Source: Providencia rettgeri (GTDB taxonomy: Bacteria; Pseudomonadota; Gammaproteobacteria; Enterobacterales; Enterobacteriaceae). Taken from it: 64,000 bases of DNA. Shown here piece after piece: positions 17,110-25,749 of the stretch (the stretch's first letter is position 1; each line of letters begins with the position of its first letter). The stretch is taken from the NCBI RefSeq assembly GCF_013255915.1, contig NZ_CP053896.1, positions 3,100,001-3,164,000 of the forward strand. The letters are read 5' to 3'. The translations under genes and the position numbers were made by a program. A model generated the notes under the pieces. The model did not search any database. It saw nothing but the letters and a program-made list of their open reading frames with translations, and was not told the origin of the DNA.

Positions 17110-18588
17110 ATGTCACTAAATACAGAAGCTCTAGGCCAACAAGCCCCAGCATCTAACGGTTCTCTTTTAGATGAAATCATGGCTCAGTCACGTATGTCAC
17201 CTGAGACTGAAGCGTATGATATTGCAAAACAAGGCGTTGCAGCTTTCATTAGTAATCTTTTCGCAAATGAATCAGAAGACCAACAAATCAATAGATTATT
17301 AATTGATAAAATGCTGGTTGAGCTTGATAACAAACTAAGCGCCCAAGTTGATGAAATTATTCACGCGCCTAAATTTCAAGAAATTGAAGCATCATGGCGC
17401 TCCCTGAAATTACTCGTTGACCGTACTGATTTTAGAGAAAATATCAAAATCAATATTCTTCATGCAACAAAAGAAGAGTTATTAGAAGATTTTGAATTTT
17501 CTCCTGAAATTGTTCAGTCTGGTTTTTATCAGCACGTTTATTCTTCAGGTTATGGACAATTTGGCGGCGAGCCAGTTGCAGCAATTGTTGGGAACTATGC
17601 ATTTAACAACACAGCGCCTGATATGAAGTTAATGCAATATGTCAGCACTGTCGGAGCGATGGCACATGCGCCATTCTTATCATCTGTTTCCCCTAATTTC
17701 TTCGGCATTAATAGTTATGCTGAATTACCTGCGATTAAAGATCTTAAATCTGTCTTCGAAGGCCCTGCACATACGAAGTGGCGCTCTCTGAGAGAAGCAG
17801 AGGATTCGCGTTACTTAGGATTAACGGCACCACGTTTCTTATTACGCTTACCATACTCCCCAACAGAAAACCCAGTGAAAATGTTTAACTATTCCGAAAA
17901 TGTTAAACAAGACCATGAGCACTATTTATGGGGTAATACCGCATTCTTACTCGCAAGCTGTATCAATGATAGTTTTGCACAATACCGTTGGTGCCCAAAT
18001 ATTATTGGCCCACAAAGTGGCGGTACCGTCAATGACCTCCCTGTACACATGTTCGAAGCGATGGGTGAATTACAAACTAAAATACCAACCGAAGTTTTAG
18101 TTACTGATCGTAGAGAATTTGAACTGGCAGAAGAAGGCTTTATTACCCTAACAATGCGTAAAGGTAGTGATAACGCGGCATTCTTCTCTGCAAACTCAGT
18201 TCAAAAAGCCAAAACCTTCCCAAATACCCCAGAGGGTAAAATGGCAGAAACTAACTATAAGTTAGGAACACAACTGCCATACATGTTTATTATCAACCGA
18301 TTAGCTCATTACATTAAAGTGCTACAACGTGAGCAAATTGGCTCTTGGAAAGAGCGCCAAGACCTTGAGCGTGAACTGAATATCTGGCTTAAACAATATG
18401 TTGCGGACCAAGAAAACCCGCCAGCAGATGTTCGTAGTAAACGCCCTCTTCGTTCAGCTGAAATTAAAGTGCTTGATGTTGAAGGTGATCCAGGTTGGTA
18501 TCAAGTCGCAATTCAAGTTCGTCCACACTTCAAATATATGGGCGCAAACTTTGAATTATCACTTGTTGGTCGCCTTGATAAAGAGTAA
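17110..18588 (+). CDS. tssC: T6SS contractile sheath large subunit TssC (VipB)
   Basis: 492 aa; the partner of TssB in the sheath. Recognisable blocks are IDKMLVELDNKLSAQVDEIIHAPKFQEIEASWRSLKLLVDRTDF, YSSGYGQFGGEPVAAIVGNY, SRYLGLTAPRFLLRLPY and, near the end, LNIWLKQYVADQENPPADVRSKRPLRSAEI. The start at 17110 (MSLNTEALGQQ) has GAGGA upstream; an in-frame ATG at 17089 lies in the tssB stop region. The gene starts 20 bp after the tssB stop. Confidence 0.96.
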   Translation: MSLNTEALGQQAPASNGSLLDEIMAQSRMSPETEAYDIAKQGVAAFISNLFANESEDQQINRLLIDKMLVELDNKLSAQVDEIIHAPKFQEIEASWRSLKLLVDRTDFRENIKINILHATKEELLEDFEFSPEIVQSGFYQHVYSSGYGQFGGEPVAAIVGNYAFNNTAPDMKLMQYVSTVGAMAHAPFLSSVSPNFFGINSYAELPAIKDLKSVFEGPAHTKWRSLREAEDSRYLGLTAPRFLLRLPYSPTENPVKMFNYSENVKQDHEHYLWGNTAFLLASCINDSFAQYRWCPNIIGPQSGGTVNDLPVHMFEAMGELQTKIPTEVLVTDRREFELAEEGFITLTMRKGSDNAAFFSANSVQKAKTFPNTPEGKMAETNYKLGTQLPYMFIINRLAHYIKVLQREQIGSWKERQDLERELNIWLKQYVADQENPPADVRSKRPLRSAEIKVLDVEGDPGWYQVAIQVRPHFKYMGANFELSLVGRLDKE

Positions 18589-18593
18589 CAGTG

Positions 18594-19025
18594 ATGTCAT
18601 TCAATCATGGCTGGTCCCCTAACAGCGGAGCCAGCTTATTCGATCGAATTAAGAGGAAAAATGCGAGTTTTTCCTCTCGTTCACGCACAAATACACTCAT
18701 TGAATCAATTAAACAAAATTTAAATTATGTCCTGAATAGTCGGCCGAATGGTTGCCAAGGCTCACCATGTCTAGGGATACCTGATTTAAATGATGCGACT
18801 CAATCTGCGGTTGATTTTAAAACCGAATTAGAGAATAGCATTGCAAGTTGCATCCTCACTTATGAACCTAGGATCACAAGTGTTGATGTGCAATTCATTG
18901 AAAATGATGCAGATAGTTTATCTTTACAATTCAGTATTAATGCTTGTATTGACTTAGATAATCAACAGCAACTCATTGAGTTTAATATGTATTTGGATAG
19001 TAATCGTAGATATCAGTTAAAGTAA
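18594..19025 (+). CDS. tssE: T6SS baseplate protein TssE (gp25-like)
   Basis: 143 aa; phage T4 gp25-like wedge component that starts sheath polymerisation. LFDRIKR near the N-terminus, IKQNLNYVLNSR, CLGIPDLN and the ITSVDVQFIENDADSLSLQFSINACI region match TssE. The ATG at 18594 is chosen over the GTG one codon before it. It follows tssC by 5 bp. Confidence 0.93.
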   Translation: MSFNHGWSPNSGASLFDRIKRKNASFSSRSRTNTLIESIKQNLNYVLNSRPNGCQGSPCLGIPDLNDATQSAVDFKTELENSIASCILTYEPRITSVDVQFIENDADSLSLQFSINACIDLDNQQQLIEFNMYLDSNRRYQLK

Positions 19026-19032
19026 CACTCTT

Positions 19033-20808
19033 ATGTCATCAAAAAACTATTTTACGAATGAATCAGAATACTTAAAGGATTTGGCAGAACAAGTTGCGCA
19101 AGAAAAACCGCAGCTTGTTAATCTGTTATCCAATAAAATTCAAGATCCTGATAGTGCCCGTATTATCGACGGATTATCATATTTATCGGGTAATTTACGG
19201 CAGCAAATCGATAGGCAATTCCCTGAATTAACCAATAGCTTAGCAAATATGCTATGGCCAAATTACGCACGTCCTGTGCCTAGTATGACAATTGTTGAAT
19301 ACCAGCCTAATTATTCTGAATGCCACCACGCGATAAAAATTTCAGCAGGCCAACTCTTTAATGCAACACCTATTTATGTACAAAATGAAAATACCAACCA
19401 AGAAACTTTATTTCAATGTCGATTTAGCCAAAGTCGTGATCTCTGGTTAATACCAGCGAAAATTACGCAAACTTTACAAAGAACAACCGCCATTGAAATA
19501 ACATTTGAATTGGATGGAATACAACCTCTCGCAAACATTGGTTTAAATAAATTATGTTTTTATTTAAATGGTTCTCCATTTACAACAAATCAGCTTTATT
19601 TTTTATTAAGTCAGCATATACAGAATGCCTCACTAGTCACAGATGAGCATGTATTGCCACTTAACCAGTTTGCAGTGAAACCTGTCGGTTTTCAAAAACA
19701 GGATGCATTACTCCCTTACCCAAAAAATAGTTATGATGGCTACCGCATCTTACAAGAGTTTTTCTGTTTTCCTGAAGCCTTTCTATTTTTGGATATTCAA
19801 GGAATGGATGACATTCCCTTAGCTATCCAAACCAAGCAATTCAAACTTGTTATTAATTTTGATAAAGAAATCCCCGATGGGGTTATTCTTCATAACGATA
19901 GTATTAAACTGAATTGCACTCCAATAGTGAATTTATTCCGTGCTGACAGTGAAGCAATCAATCTCACAGGAAAAGATGAGGAATATGTATTAAGCCCTAA
20001 TTACCAATACGCCCACTGTTTTGATATTTTTTCCGTTAATGAAGTTTATGGATTACGCTATCCATCTGAAGCTAAAGCTTACCCGGTCACCTATACCGCA
20101 TTTGAAAGTTTTTATCATCAAAACCATCACGAGCAAAATGATGGATATTATCGTTTAAAAATAACTCAAAAAGAGCGTACCTATGGTTACGCCCATCGGC
20201 TTTCTTTTGTTCGTCAACACGAACACCAATTACAACAATGCGAAGAAACGGTTTCGATTTCGCTCAATTGTACTAATCGCTATATCGCATCCCAGTTATC
20301 TACACGCTCAATTGATTTAGACCGTTCATTTATGCCTTATGGGCCTTTATCAGCTAAAAATTTATTCAAACCAACAGTTCCCTTATACCCACTGCTCGAT
20401 AAAACGTTGTATTGGTCAGAACTAACTAATTTATCCCTAAATTATCAATCTTTACTGAACCTAGATTCATTAAAAAAAATATTACAACTTTATGATTTAC
20501 CTTCAGTTTATGACAAGCAGACCGCAAGGCAATCCCAAAAGCGTTTAGATGCATTAGTTGATTTACATTCAGAGCATATCGAACGTATCTACAAAGGGCT
20601 GCCAGTTCGTGGTTTAAAAACAACCTTGGTAGTACGTCAGAACGCTTTTCTTTCTGAGGGAAGCTTGTTCTTGTTTTGCACTGTTATTGCTCAATTTTTT
20701 ACCTTGTATACCAGCATTAATATGTTCCATGAGTTAGAGGTTCTTAACCTTGATAATAAGGAAATTTATCAGTGGCCAGCACAAATCAACCAGCACATAC
20801 TGAAATAA
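19033..20808 (+). CDS. tssF: T6SS baseplate protein TssF (VasA), first copy
   Basis: 591 aa; baseplate wedge protein that with TssG and TssE links sheath to membrane complex. It has the typical opening (SEYLKDLAEQVAQEKPQL...DPDSARIIDGLSYLSGNLRQQIDRQFPELTNSL) and WPNYARPVPSMTIVEYQP. The C-terminal block is VRGLKTTLVVRQNAFLSEGSLFLFCTVIAQFFTLYTSINMFHEL. It overlaps tssG by 37 bp. A second TssF paralogue ends the operon (36192-37928). Confidence 0.95.
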   Translation: MSSKNYFTNESEYLKDLAEQVAQEKPQLVNLLSNKIQDPDSARIIDGLSYLSGNLRQQIDRQFPELTNSLANMLWPNYARPVPSMTIVEYQPNYSECHHAIKISAGQLFNATPIYVQNENTNQETLFQCRFSQSRDLWLIPAKITQTLQRTTAIEITFELDGIQPLANIGLNKLCFYLNGSPFTTNQLYFLLSQHIQNASLVTDEHVLPLNQFAVKPVGFQKQDALLPYPKNSYDGYRILQEFFCFPEAFLFLDIQGMDDIPLAIQTKQFKLVINFDKEIPDGVILHNDSIKLNCTPIVNLFRADSEAINLTGKDEEYVLSPNYQYAHCFDIFSVNEVYGLRYPSEAKAYPVTYTAFESFYHQNHHEQNDGYYRLKITQKERTYGYAHRLSFVRQHEHQLQQCEETVSISLNCTNRYIASQLSTRSIDLDRSFMPYGPLSAKNLFKPTVPLYPLLDKTLYWSELTNLSLNYQSLLNLDSLKKILQLYDLPSVYDKQTARQSQKRLDALVDLHSEHIERIYKGLPVRGLKTTLVVRQNAFLSEGSLFLFCTVIAQFFTLYTSINMFHELEVLNLDNKEIYQWPAQINQHILK

Positions 20809-21809
20809 TCGATCGCTGGCTGGAACAAGCTGGCCCATCGGTTACAGAGTATAATTTTTATCAACTTGTTGAATTATTAAATAAAATGATTCATCAAAAC
20901 ATGGATATCACTCGTGATAGTAGCGATATTATTCGCTTTAAATCACACTCTAATGTTGCGTTCCCAACGAGAGATGTCGTGTCTTTTGAAAAAAATGCCA
21001 CTCATCAATATGAGCTAGAAGTTGCTTTTCTCGGGCTACAAGGAAGCCAGTCACCACTTCCTGGTTATTACCTTGATGAATTTGCTTGGGAAGATGCACA
21101 GCAAATACCAGGGATTTCTGATTTTTTAAATATCTTTAATCATCGATTGCTCTCATTGCTCTATCGTATCTGGCGAAAATATCGCTACTACATCTGTTTT
21201 GAGAATGAAGGCCAAGATTCCTTCTCCCAATATATGTTTTCTCTTGTTGGTTTAGGAAATGGAGTTAATCGCGGACGGATTAAAATCAATCACAGCAAAA
21301 TGCTCGCTTATGCAGGGCTTTTAGCGAGTCCGAGCCGTTCAGCAGATGTCATTAGCAGTCTAATATCCCATTGTTTTGACTTAGAAAATGTATCGGTTAT
21401 TGGTTGGGAAACGCGCCGTGTTCCTATCCCAGAATCACAACAAAATAAGTTAGGTATTATTTCTCATCAACCCGGACAAAAATCTCGCCCTCGAATGTTA
21501 TTAGGTGAAAATTTTAGTCTCGGATCTCACATACATGATTGCAACGGAAAATGCACTATAGAAATTAGTGAGTTAACTATAGAGCGTTATATGCGTTTTT
21601 TACCTAACGGTAGTGATTTCGCTCCTCTCGTCGCCTTCGTTTCTTACATTTTTCATGAGCAATTAGCTTGGGATTTACGTCTTAGTATTGCCGAAGATCA
21701 AGCTGAAGGTTTCTGTTTAGGTAAAAAAAATCATAACCAATTAGGTTGGCAAAGCTTTTTAGGGAAACCGGCTAAAAAGCCAAGTGTCACCATTACGGTA
21801 TTGGAATAA
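20772..21809 (+). CDS. tssG: T6SS baseplate protein TssG (VasB)
   Basis: 345 aa; forms the TssF-TssG wedge. YNFYQLVELLN, IRFKSHSNVAFPTRDVVSFEK, the GLQGSQSPLPGYYLDEF motif and FNHRLLSLLYRIWRKYRY are characteristic. It starts at GTG 20772 inside tssF, with AAGGAA upstream; no ATG alternative preserves the N-terminal helix. Confidence 0.94.
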   Translation: MASTNQPAHTEIIDRWLEQAGPSVTEYNFYQLVELLNKMIHQNMDITRDSSDIIRFKSHSNVAFPTRDVVSFEKNATHQYELEVAFLGLQGSQSPLPGYYLDEFAWEDAQQIPGISDFLNIFNHRLLSLLYRIWRKYRYYICFENEGQDSFSQYMFSLVGLGNGVNRGRIKINHSKMLAYAGLLASPSRSADVISSLISHCFDLENVSVIGWETRRVPIPESQQNKLGIISHQPGQKSRPRMLLGENFSLGSHIHDCNGKCTIEISELTIERYMRFLPNGSDFAPLVAFVSYIFHEQLAWDLRLSIAEDQAEGFCLGKKNHNQLGWQSFLGKPAKKPSVTITVLE

Positions 21810-21814
21810 AAGAC

Positions 21815-23080
21815 ATGGATAAACATCAGCCAACAATTTCATTTAGCATAACGAATAGTGAACAACTAGAAAGTGGTTACCTACCGAGTGCAACATTGAC
21901 CCAACATGGCGGCCTAATTGGTAGTGGCAATCAATGTGACTGGAAAATTCAAGACGGTGATGGTGCTATCTCTGCCAGCCAGTTTACTGTTTTCTGGAAA
22001 GATCAGCATTTTTGCTTAAAAGTAAACTCAGGCTCTGTTTACATTAATCACGCGATTATACCGTTACATCTTGATGCGGTGAAGCTTGCCCAAGGAGATC
22101 AAATTAGAGTGGGCAAACTGGTTATTACAACCAATATTAGTTTAACTGGGCAGCCTGTACAAAATATGATGGCAGCGACACCGCAATCTATTGTTGCAAA
22201 AGATCATAATCCTTTAGATTCATTATTTGATATTGATACGGTAAATAATGAAAACAAAGAGTCCCCATTTGTTCCAACTGTTCAAGGTGCTCTCACTACA
22301 GATCCCTTACAAGCGCTAGAAAATGAAAATCTCAGTTTAATTTCTAAGAGTCAATCCGTCGTCTCAGAACCTTCTTTATTGAGTGACCCACTCTCTTATT
22401 CACCTGCCCTTGCGATATCAGATAATCAAGAGAATACCATGGTACAAGAATTTATTGATTTACCCAAAATTACACCTTTCGAAGATGAACACATGACCGA
22501 TATTGATCATGTTGCAATTAACCCTCTCATGAATGGTTTAGGTATCCATCTTAATTTAGCGAGCTCTCAACAAGCTAATGACTTTCTCATAGAACTCGGT
22601 AAAACAATGAAAGCTGCTGTTGAAGGTTTACTCGCTTTGCAGCAACAGCAGGAGAGTTTACAGGATAAGCAACTTCGCCCTATTGAAGATAACCCGCTAC
22701 GTCTAAACAGTAGTTATGAAGATACGATGAAATTGATGTTTACAGATGAACGTAGCCCTGTTCACCTTTCAGCACCTTCCGCCGTCACTGAAAGTCTGCA
22801 CAATATGCAGTTACATTACCATGCAAATCAAGAAGCGATATCGACAGCTTTAGCAACAATGCTTGCGGCTTTTTCTCCAGAACATTTATTAAACCGTTTT
22901 TCCCAATACCGACGTGCTTCAGATAACACGCCAATGACTGATGGCTGGGCATGGGAAATGTACAGTAACTATTACAAAGAGCTTTCTTCATCGCGGCAGC
23001 AGGGTTTTGAAAAATTATTCTATGAAGTTTATTCCCATGCTTATGACCGAGCATTAAGAAAAGGCATAGAGGAAGCTTAA
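21815..23080 (+). CDS. tagH: T6SS-associated FHA-domain protein TagH (VasC)
   Basis: 421 aa. An FHA phosphothreonine-binding domain occupies about residues 10-112 (GGLIGSGNQCDWKIQD, SGSVYINHAIIPL, LAQGDQIRVGKLVI), then a low-complexity linker rich in Ser, Pro and Glu. The C-terminal TagH domain ends with FSPEHLLNRFSQYRRASDNTPMTDGWAWEMYSNYYKEL. TagH proteins tune T6SS assembly, sometimes with the PpkA/PppA kinase-phosphatase pair; neither of those genes is seen in this operon. It sits between tssG and tssJ as in V. cholerae (VCA0112). Confidence 0.9.
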   Translation: MDKHQPTISFSITNSEQLESGYLPSATLTQHGGLIGSGNQCDWKIQDGDGAISASQFTVFWKDQHFCLKVNSGSVYINHAIIPLHLDAVKLAQGDQIRVGKLVITTNISLTGQPVQNMMAATPQSIVAKDHNPLDSLFDIDTVNNENKESPFVPTVQGALTTDPLQALENENLSLISKSQSVVSEPSLLSDPLSYSPALAISDNQENTMVQEFIDLPKITPFEDEHMTDIDHVAINPLMNGLGIHLNLASSQQANDFLIELGKTMKAAVEGLLALQQQQESLQDKQLRPIEDNPLRLNSSYEDTMKLMFTDERSPVHLSAPSAVTESLHNMQLHYHANQEAISTALATMLAAFSPEHLLNRFSQYRRASDNTPMTDGWAWEMYSNYYKELSSSRQQGFEKLFYEVYSHAYDRALRKGIEEA

Positions 23081-23081
23081 A

Positions 23082-23633
23082 ATGCAGCTTAGAACTTTCT
23101 CAGTGTTACTGTTATTTGCCTCATTTTTCATTTTGAGTGGGTGCAGTAAAACGTTACAGACAGCGTCAAAAGTGGGGCAAATTCTATTGGACCCGTCGAT
23201 TCCCGTTGGCTATCCAAAAGATCAGCCATCCACGGTTGCTTTAACCATCCTCGCTGAACCCTATATTAACCCTAATCAGGAAGGTGAAGCTGCACCGATA
23301 AATATCCAAATTGTTTATCTTAATGAAGATTCTTTATTTGGCTCTTTAGATCATGACCAGATAGAAGCTAAAGATGGGGACTTAGAGAAAGTTCTGAAGA
23401 AAAATTATATAGACCACCAAGATTACACTATCTTGCCGGGCCAATATAAGCCCTTCCCGACGATGACACTACAGGCATCTAATCGTTATATCGGCATTAT
23501 TGGCTATTATTCAGACCCTGATAATGCGGAATGGAAAAAAATAGTTAAAGCCCGAGGAAAAGGACGACACTACTTTATTTTAGCTCACATTAGAGAAAAC
23601 GAAATCGAATTTAGACAAGAAGAGGATGATTAA
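23082..23633 (+). CDS. tssJ: T6SS outer-membrane lipoprotein TssJ (VasD)
   Basis: 183 aa with a lipoprotein signal (LLLFASFFILSGC); the mature protein is anchored in the outer membrane and contacts TssM. The transthyretin-like beta fold is seen in VALTILAEPYINPNQEGEAAPINIQIVYLNEDSLF and the LPGQYKPFPTMTLQASNRYIGIIGYYSDP region. It overlaps the possible upstream start of tssK. Confidence 0.93.
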   Translation: MQLRTFSVLLLFASFFILSGCSKTLQTASKVGQILLDPSIPVGYPKDQPSTVALTILAEPYINPNQEGEAAPINIQIVYLNEDSLFGSLDHDQIEAKDGDLEKVLKKNYIDHQDYTILPGQYKPFPTMTLQASNRYIGIIGYYSDPDNAEWKKIVKARGKGRHYFILAHIRENEIEFRQEEDD

Positions 23634-23634
23634 T

Positions 23635-24993
23635 ATGTCGACTAAAAATAGAGTAATTTGGCGTGAAGGGCTATTTATCAAACCTCAACATTTTCAGCAA
23701 CAGCAACGTCATCAAGATTACGTTACTGAAAGTATTTTAAAGAGCTTTATCTCTCATTTTTGGGGATTCAGTACGTTATCGTTAAGTAACGATTTATATT
23801 CGTTAGGTCGTATTGGTATTCAAGAAGCTTCTGGCGTTATGCCAGACGGCACAATTTTCTCTATTCCAAACCAAGATTTATCACCACAACCAATTGATAT
23901 AAAAAATATTACTGATAGTGATAGTAATGTCATCTACCTTGCCTTTCCTTTAGCTAATGGGAACGTTGGTGAAATCTCAAATGAGCATAATGGGAGCCGT
24001 TTACTTTCACGTTATAGTGAAAGTACAGAAAATGTTCGTGATTTACATACTGAAAATGGTGATTTAAGTACTATCCACGTTGCACGATTAAACCCTATCC
24101 TCAAGCAAGGTAAAAGTGGCTTAGACGCTTACGTGGCATTGCCCATATGCCGTATTAGAGAACGTAATGCCAACGGAAGCTTAACGCTTGATAACGATTA
24201 TATTCCAAGCCTCCTGAATATTCGGGCATCGCTATTACTCAATGAATTTCTTACTGAGATTGAAGGCACTTTGTATGAACGAGGTAAACAAATAGCCTCC
24301 CGAATTGGTGCCCCTGGCCAGCAAGGTGTTGCGGATGTCGCTGAATTTATGATGCTACAAGTACTCAACCGTACCTATCCACTTTATTCACATTATGCGC
24401 AAGAGCCAGTCATTCACCCTGAAAAGCTTTTTCGGGATTTATTGGAACTTTGTGGCGAGCTGCAAACATTCACGAATTCGTCTCGCTTACCCGATACCAT
24501 TGCAAAATATAAGCACTTTGATTTAACAGATAGTTTTCTCCCATTAATAAAAAGTATCCGTGAAGCATTAAGTGTTGTCTTGACGCCGCGTGCAATTCCT
24601 ATTCCGTTACAAATCCAAGAACACGGTATTCGAGTGGCGACTATTCATGACAAACAACTGCTCCAAAAAGCGGAATTTATTATTGCAGTTAAGTCACAGA
24701 TGCCACAGGAACAACTACGCCGGCAGTTCCCACAGCAAACTAAAGTGACCACGGTAAATAATATTCGTAGCTTGGTCAGTGTTCAAATACCGGGAGTCCC
24801 TCTATCCCCTCTTTCAACTGCTCCACGGCAATTACCTTATCATTCTGGGTATAACTACTTCCATTTTGATCAACAAGGTAATGAATGGAAGGGGATCCAG
24901 CAGGATGGCAATATCGCCTTCCACGTTTCTGGCAATTTCCCTGATTTAGATATTCAGTTATGGGCAATAAGAGATGGAGCACTCTATGACTGA
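23635..24993 (+). CDS. tssK: T6SS baseplate-membrane connector TssK (VasE)
   Basis: 452 aa; trimeric adaptor joining the baseplate to TssL/TssM. The conserved opening NRVIWREGLFIKPQHFQQQQRH is complete, and VALPICRIRE plus the YFHFDQQGNEWKGIQQDGNIAFHV region follow. The start at 23635 (MSTKNR) is preferred to the ATG at 23626, which lies in the tssJ stop region. It overlaps tssL by 8 bp. Confidence 0.95.
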   Translation: MSTKNRVIWREGLFIKPQHFQQQQRHQDYVTESILKSFISHFWGFSTLSLSNDLYSLGRIGIQEASGVMPDGTIFSIPNQDLSPQPIDIKNITDSDSNVIYLAFPLANGNVGEISNEHNGSRLLSRYSESTENVRDLHTENGDLSTIHVARLNPILKQGKSGLDAYVALPICRIRERNANGSLTLDNDYIPSLLNIRASLLLNEFLTEIEGTLYERGKQIASRIGAPGQQGVADVAEFMMLQVLNRTYPLYSHYAQEPVIHPEKLFRDLLELCGELQTFTNSSRLPDTIAKYKHFDLTDSFLPLIKSIREALSVVLTPRAIPIPLQIQEHGIRVATIHDKQLLQKAEFIIAVKSQMPQEQLRRQFPQQTKVTTVNNIRSLVSVQIPGVPLSPLSTAPRQLPYHSGYNYFHFDQQGNEWKGIQQDGNIAFHVSGNFPDLDIQLWAIRDGALYD

Positions 24994-25741
24994 TAATATT
25001 TTGCTTAATCACGATGTTGATAGCGGTATTTCACAGAAGAATTACCAAATCCCACTTAGAGGTAACAACATTAACCCAATGATCGATGCTGCAACGCCAC
25101 TTTTAGGTATGGTTTTACGAATGAAAGCGATGTCTGAAACGCCACTTTCAGAGAAACTTTACCAGCAAGTGGTCATGGACATCACGTCTATTGAACAGCA
25201 ACTGCAAATACAAGGTTACGAGCCTGGGGCTATTGTTTCGTTTCGTTATGTCTTGTGCACTTTCATTGATGAAACAGCTCTTGGATTGGGCTGGGATCAA
25301 GAAAATGGCTGGGTAAAACAGTCATTACTTGTCCACTTTCATAATGAGTCATGGGGTGGCGAAAAGGTCTTTATCTTAATTGAAAGATTATTAGGTGAGC
25401 CCAAACGTTACCTCGACCTCATTGAGTTTATCTACCTTTGTCTCTGTCTTGGATACCGAGGTCGTTACAAAGTATCTGCGGGGCAAAATGATGAATTCAA
25501 CCATTTGCTTAGACGCTTACAAAAACAAATACAACAACTTAAAGGCGATGCAAAACCGATTATCCTGTTTGAAAAAGGGGATAACAAGCAGAGCCGCTAC
25601 CGTTTAGGTAAGCGGTTAGGCGTACGTTACATCATCATTGGTGCGGCAATATTAGCATTTATTATTTATCAGATTTACTCATCCCAACTGAATTACCAAA
25701 CACTCAGAATTGTGGAACAACTTAATACTTTACTCGGCTAG
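24986..25741 (+). CDS. tssL: T6SS inner-membrane protein TssL (DotU/IcmH family)
   Basis: 251 aa. The cytoplasmic hook domain reads NPMIDAATPLLGMVLRMKAM...FRYVLCTFIDETALGLGWDQENGWVKQSLLVHFHNESWGGEKVF; a single C-terminal membrane helix (YIIIGAAILAFIIYQIY) follows. There is no C-terminal peptidoglycan-binding OmpA domain, so cell-wall anchoring must come from elsewhere. The start is set at 24986 (MTDNILL), overlapping tssK. Confidence 0.93.
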   Translation: MTDNILLNHDVDSGISQKNYQIPLRGNNINPMIDAATPLLGMVLRMKAMSETPLSEKLYQQVVMDITSIEQQLQIQGYEPGAIVSFRYVLCTFIDETALGLGWDQENGWVKQSLLVHFHNESWGGEKVFILIERLLGEPKRYLDLIEFIYLCLCLGYRGRYKVSAGQNDEFNHLLRRLQKQIQQLKGDAKPIILFEKGDNKQSRYRLGKRLGVRYIIIGAAILAFIIYQIYSSQLNYQTLRIVEQLNTLLG

Positions 25742-25749
25742 GACGCATT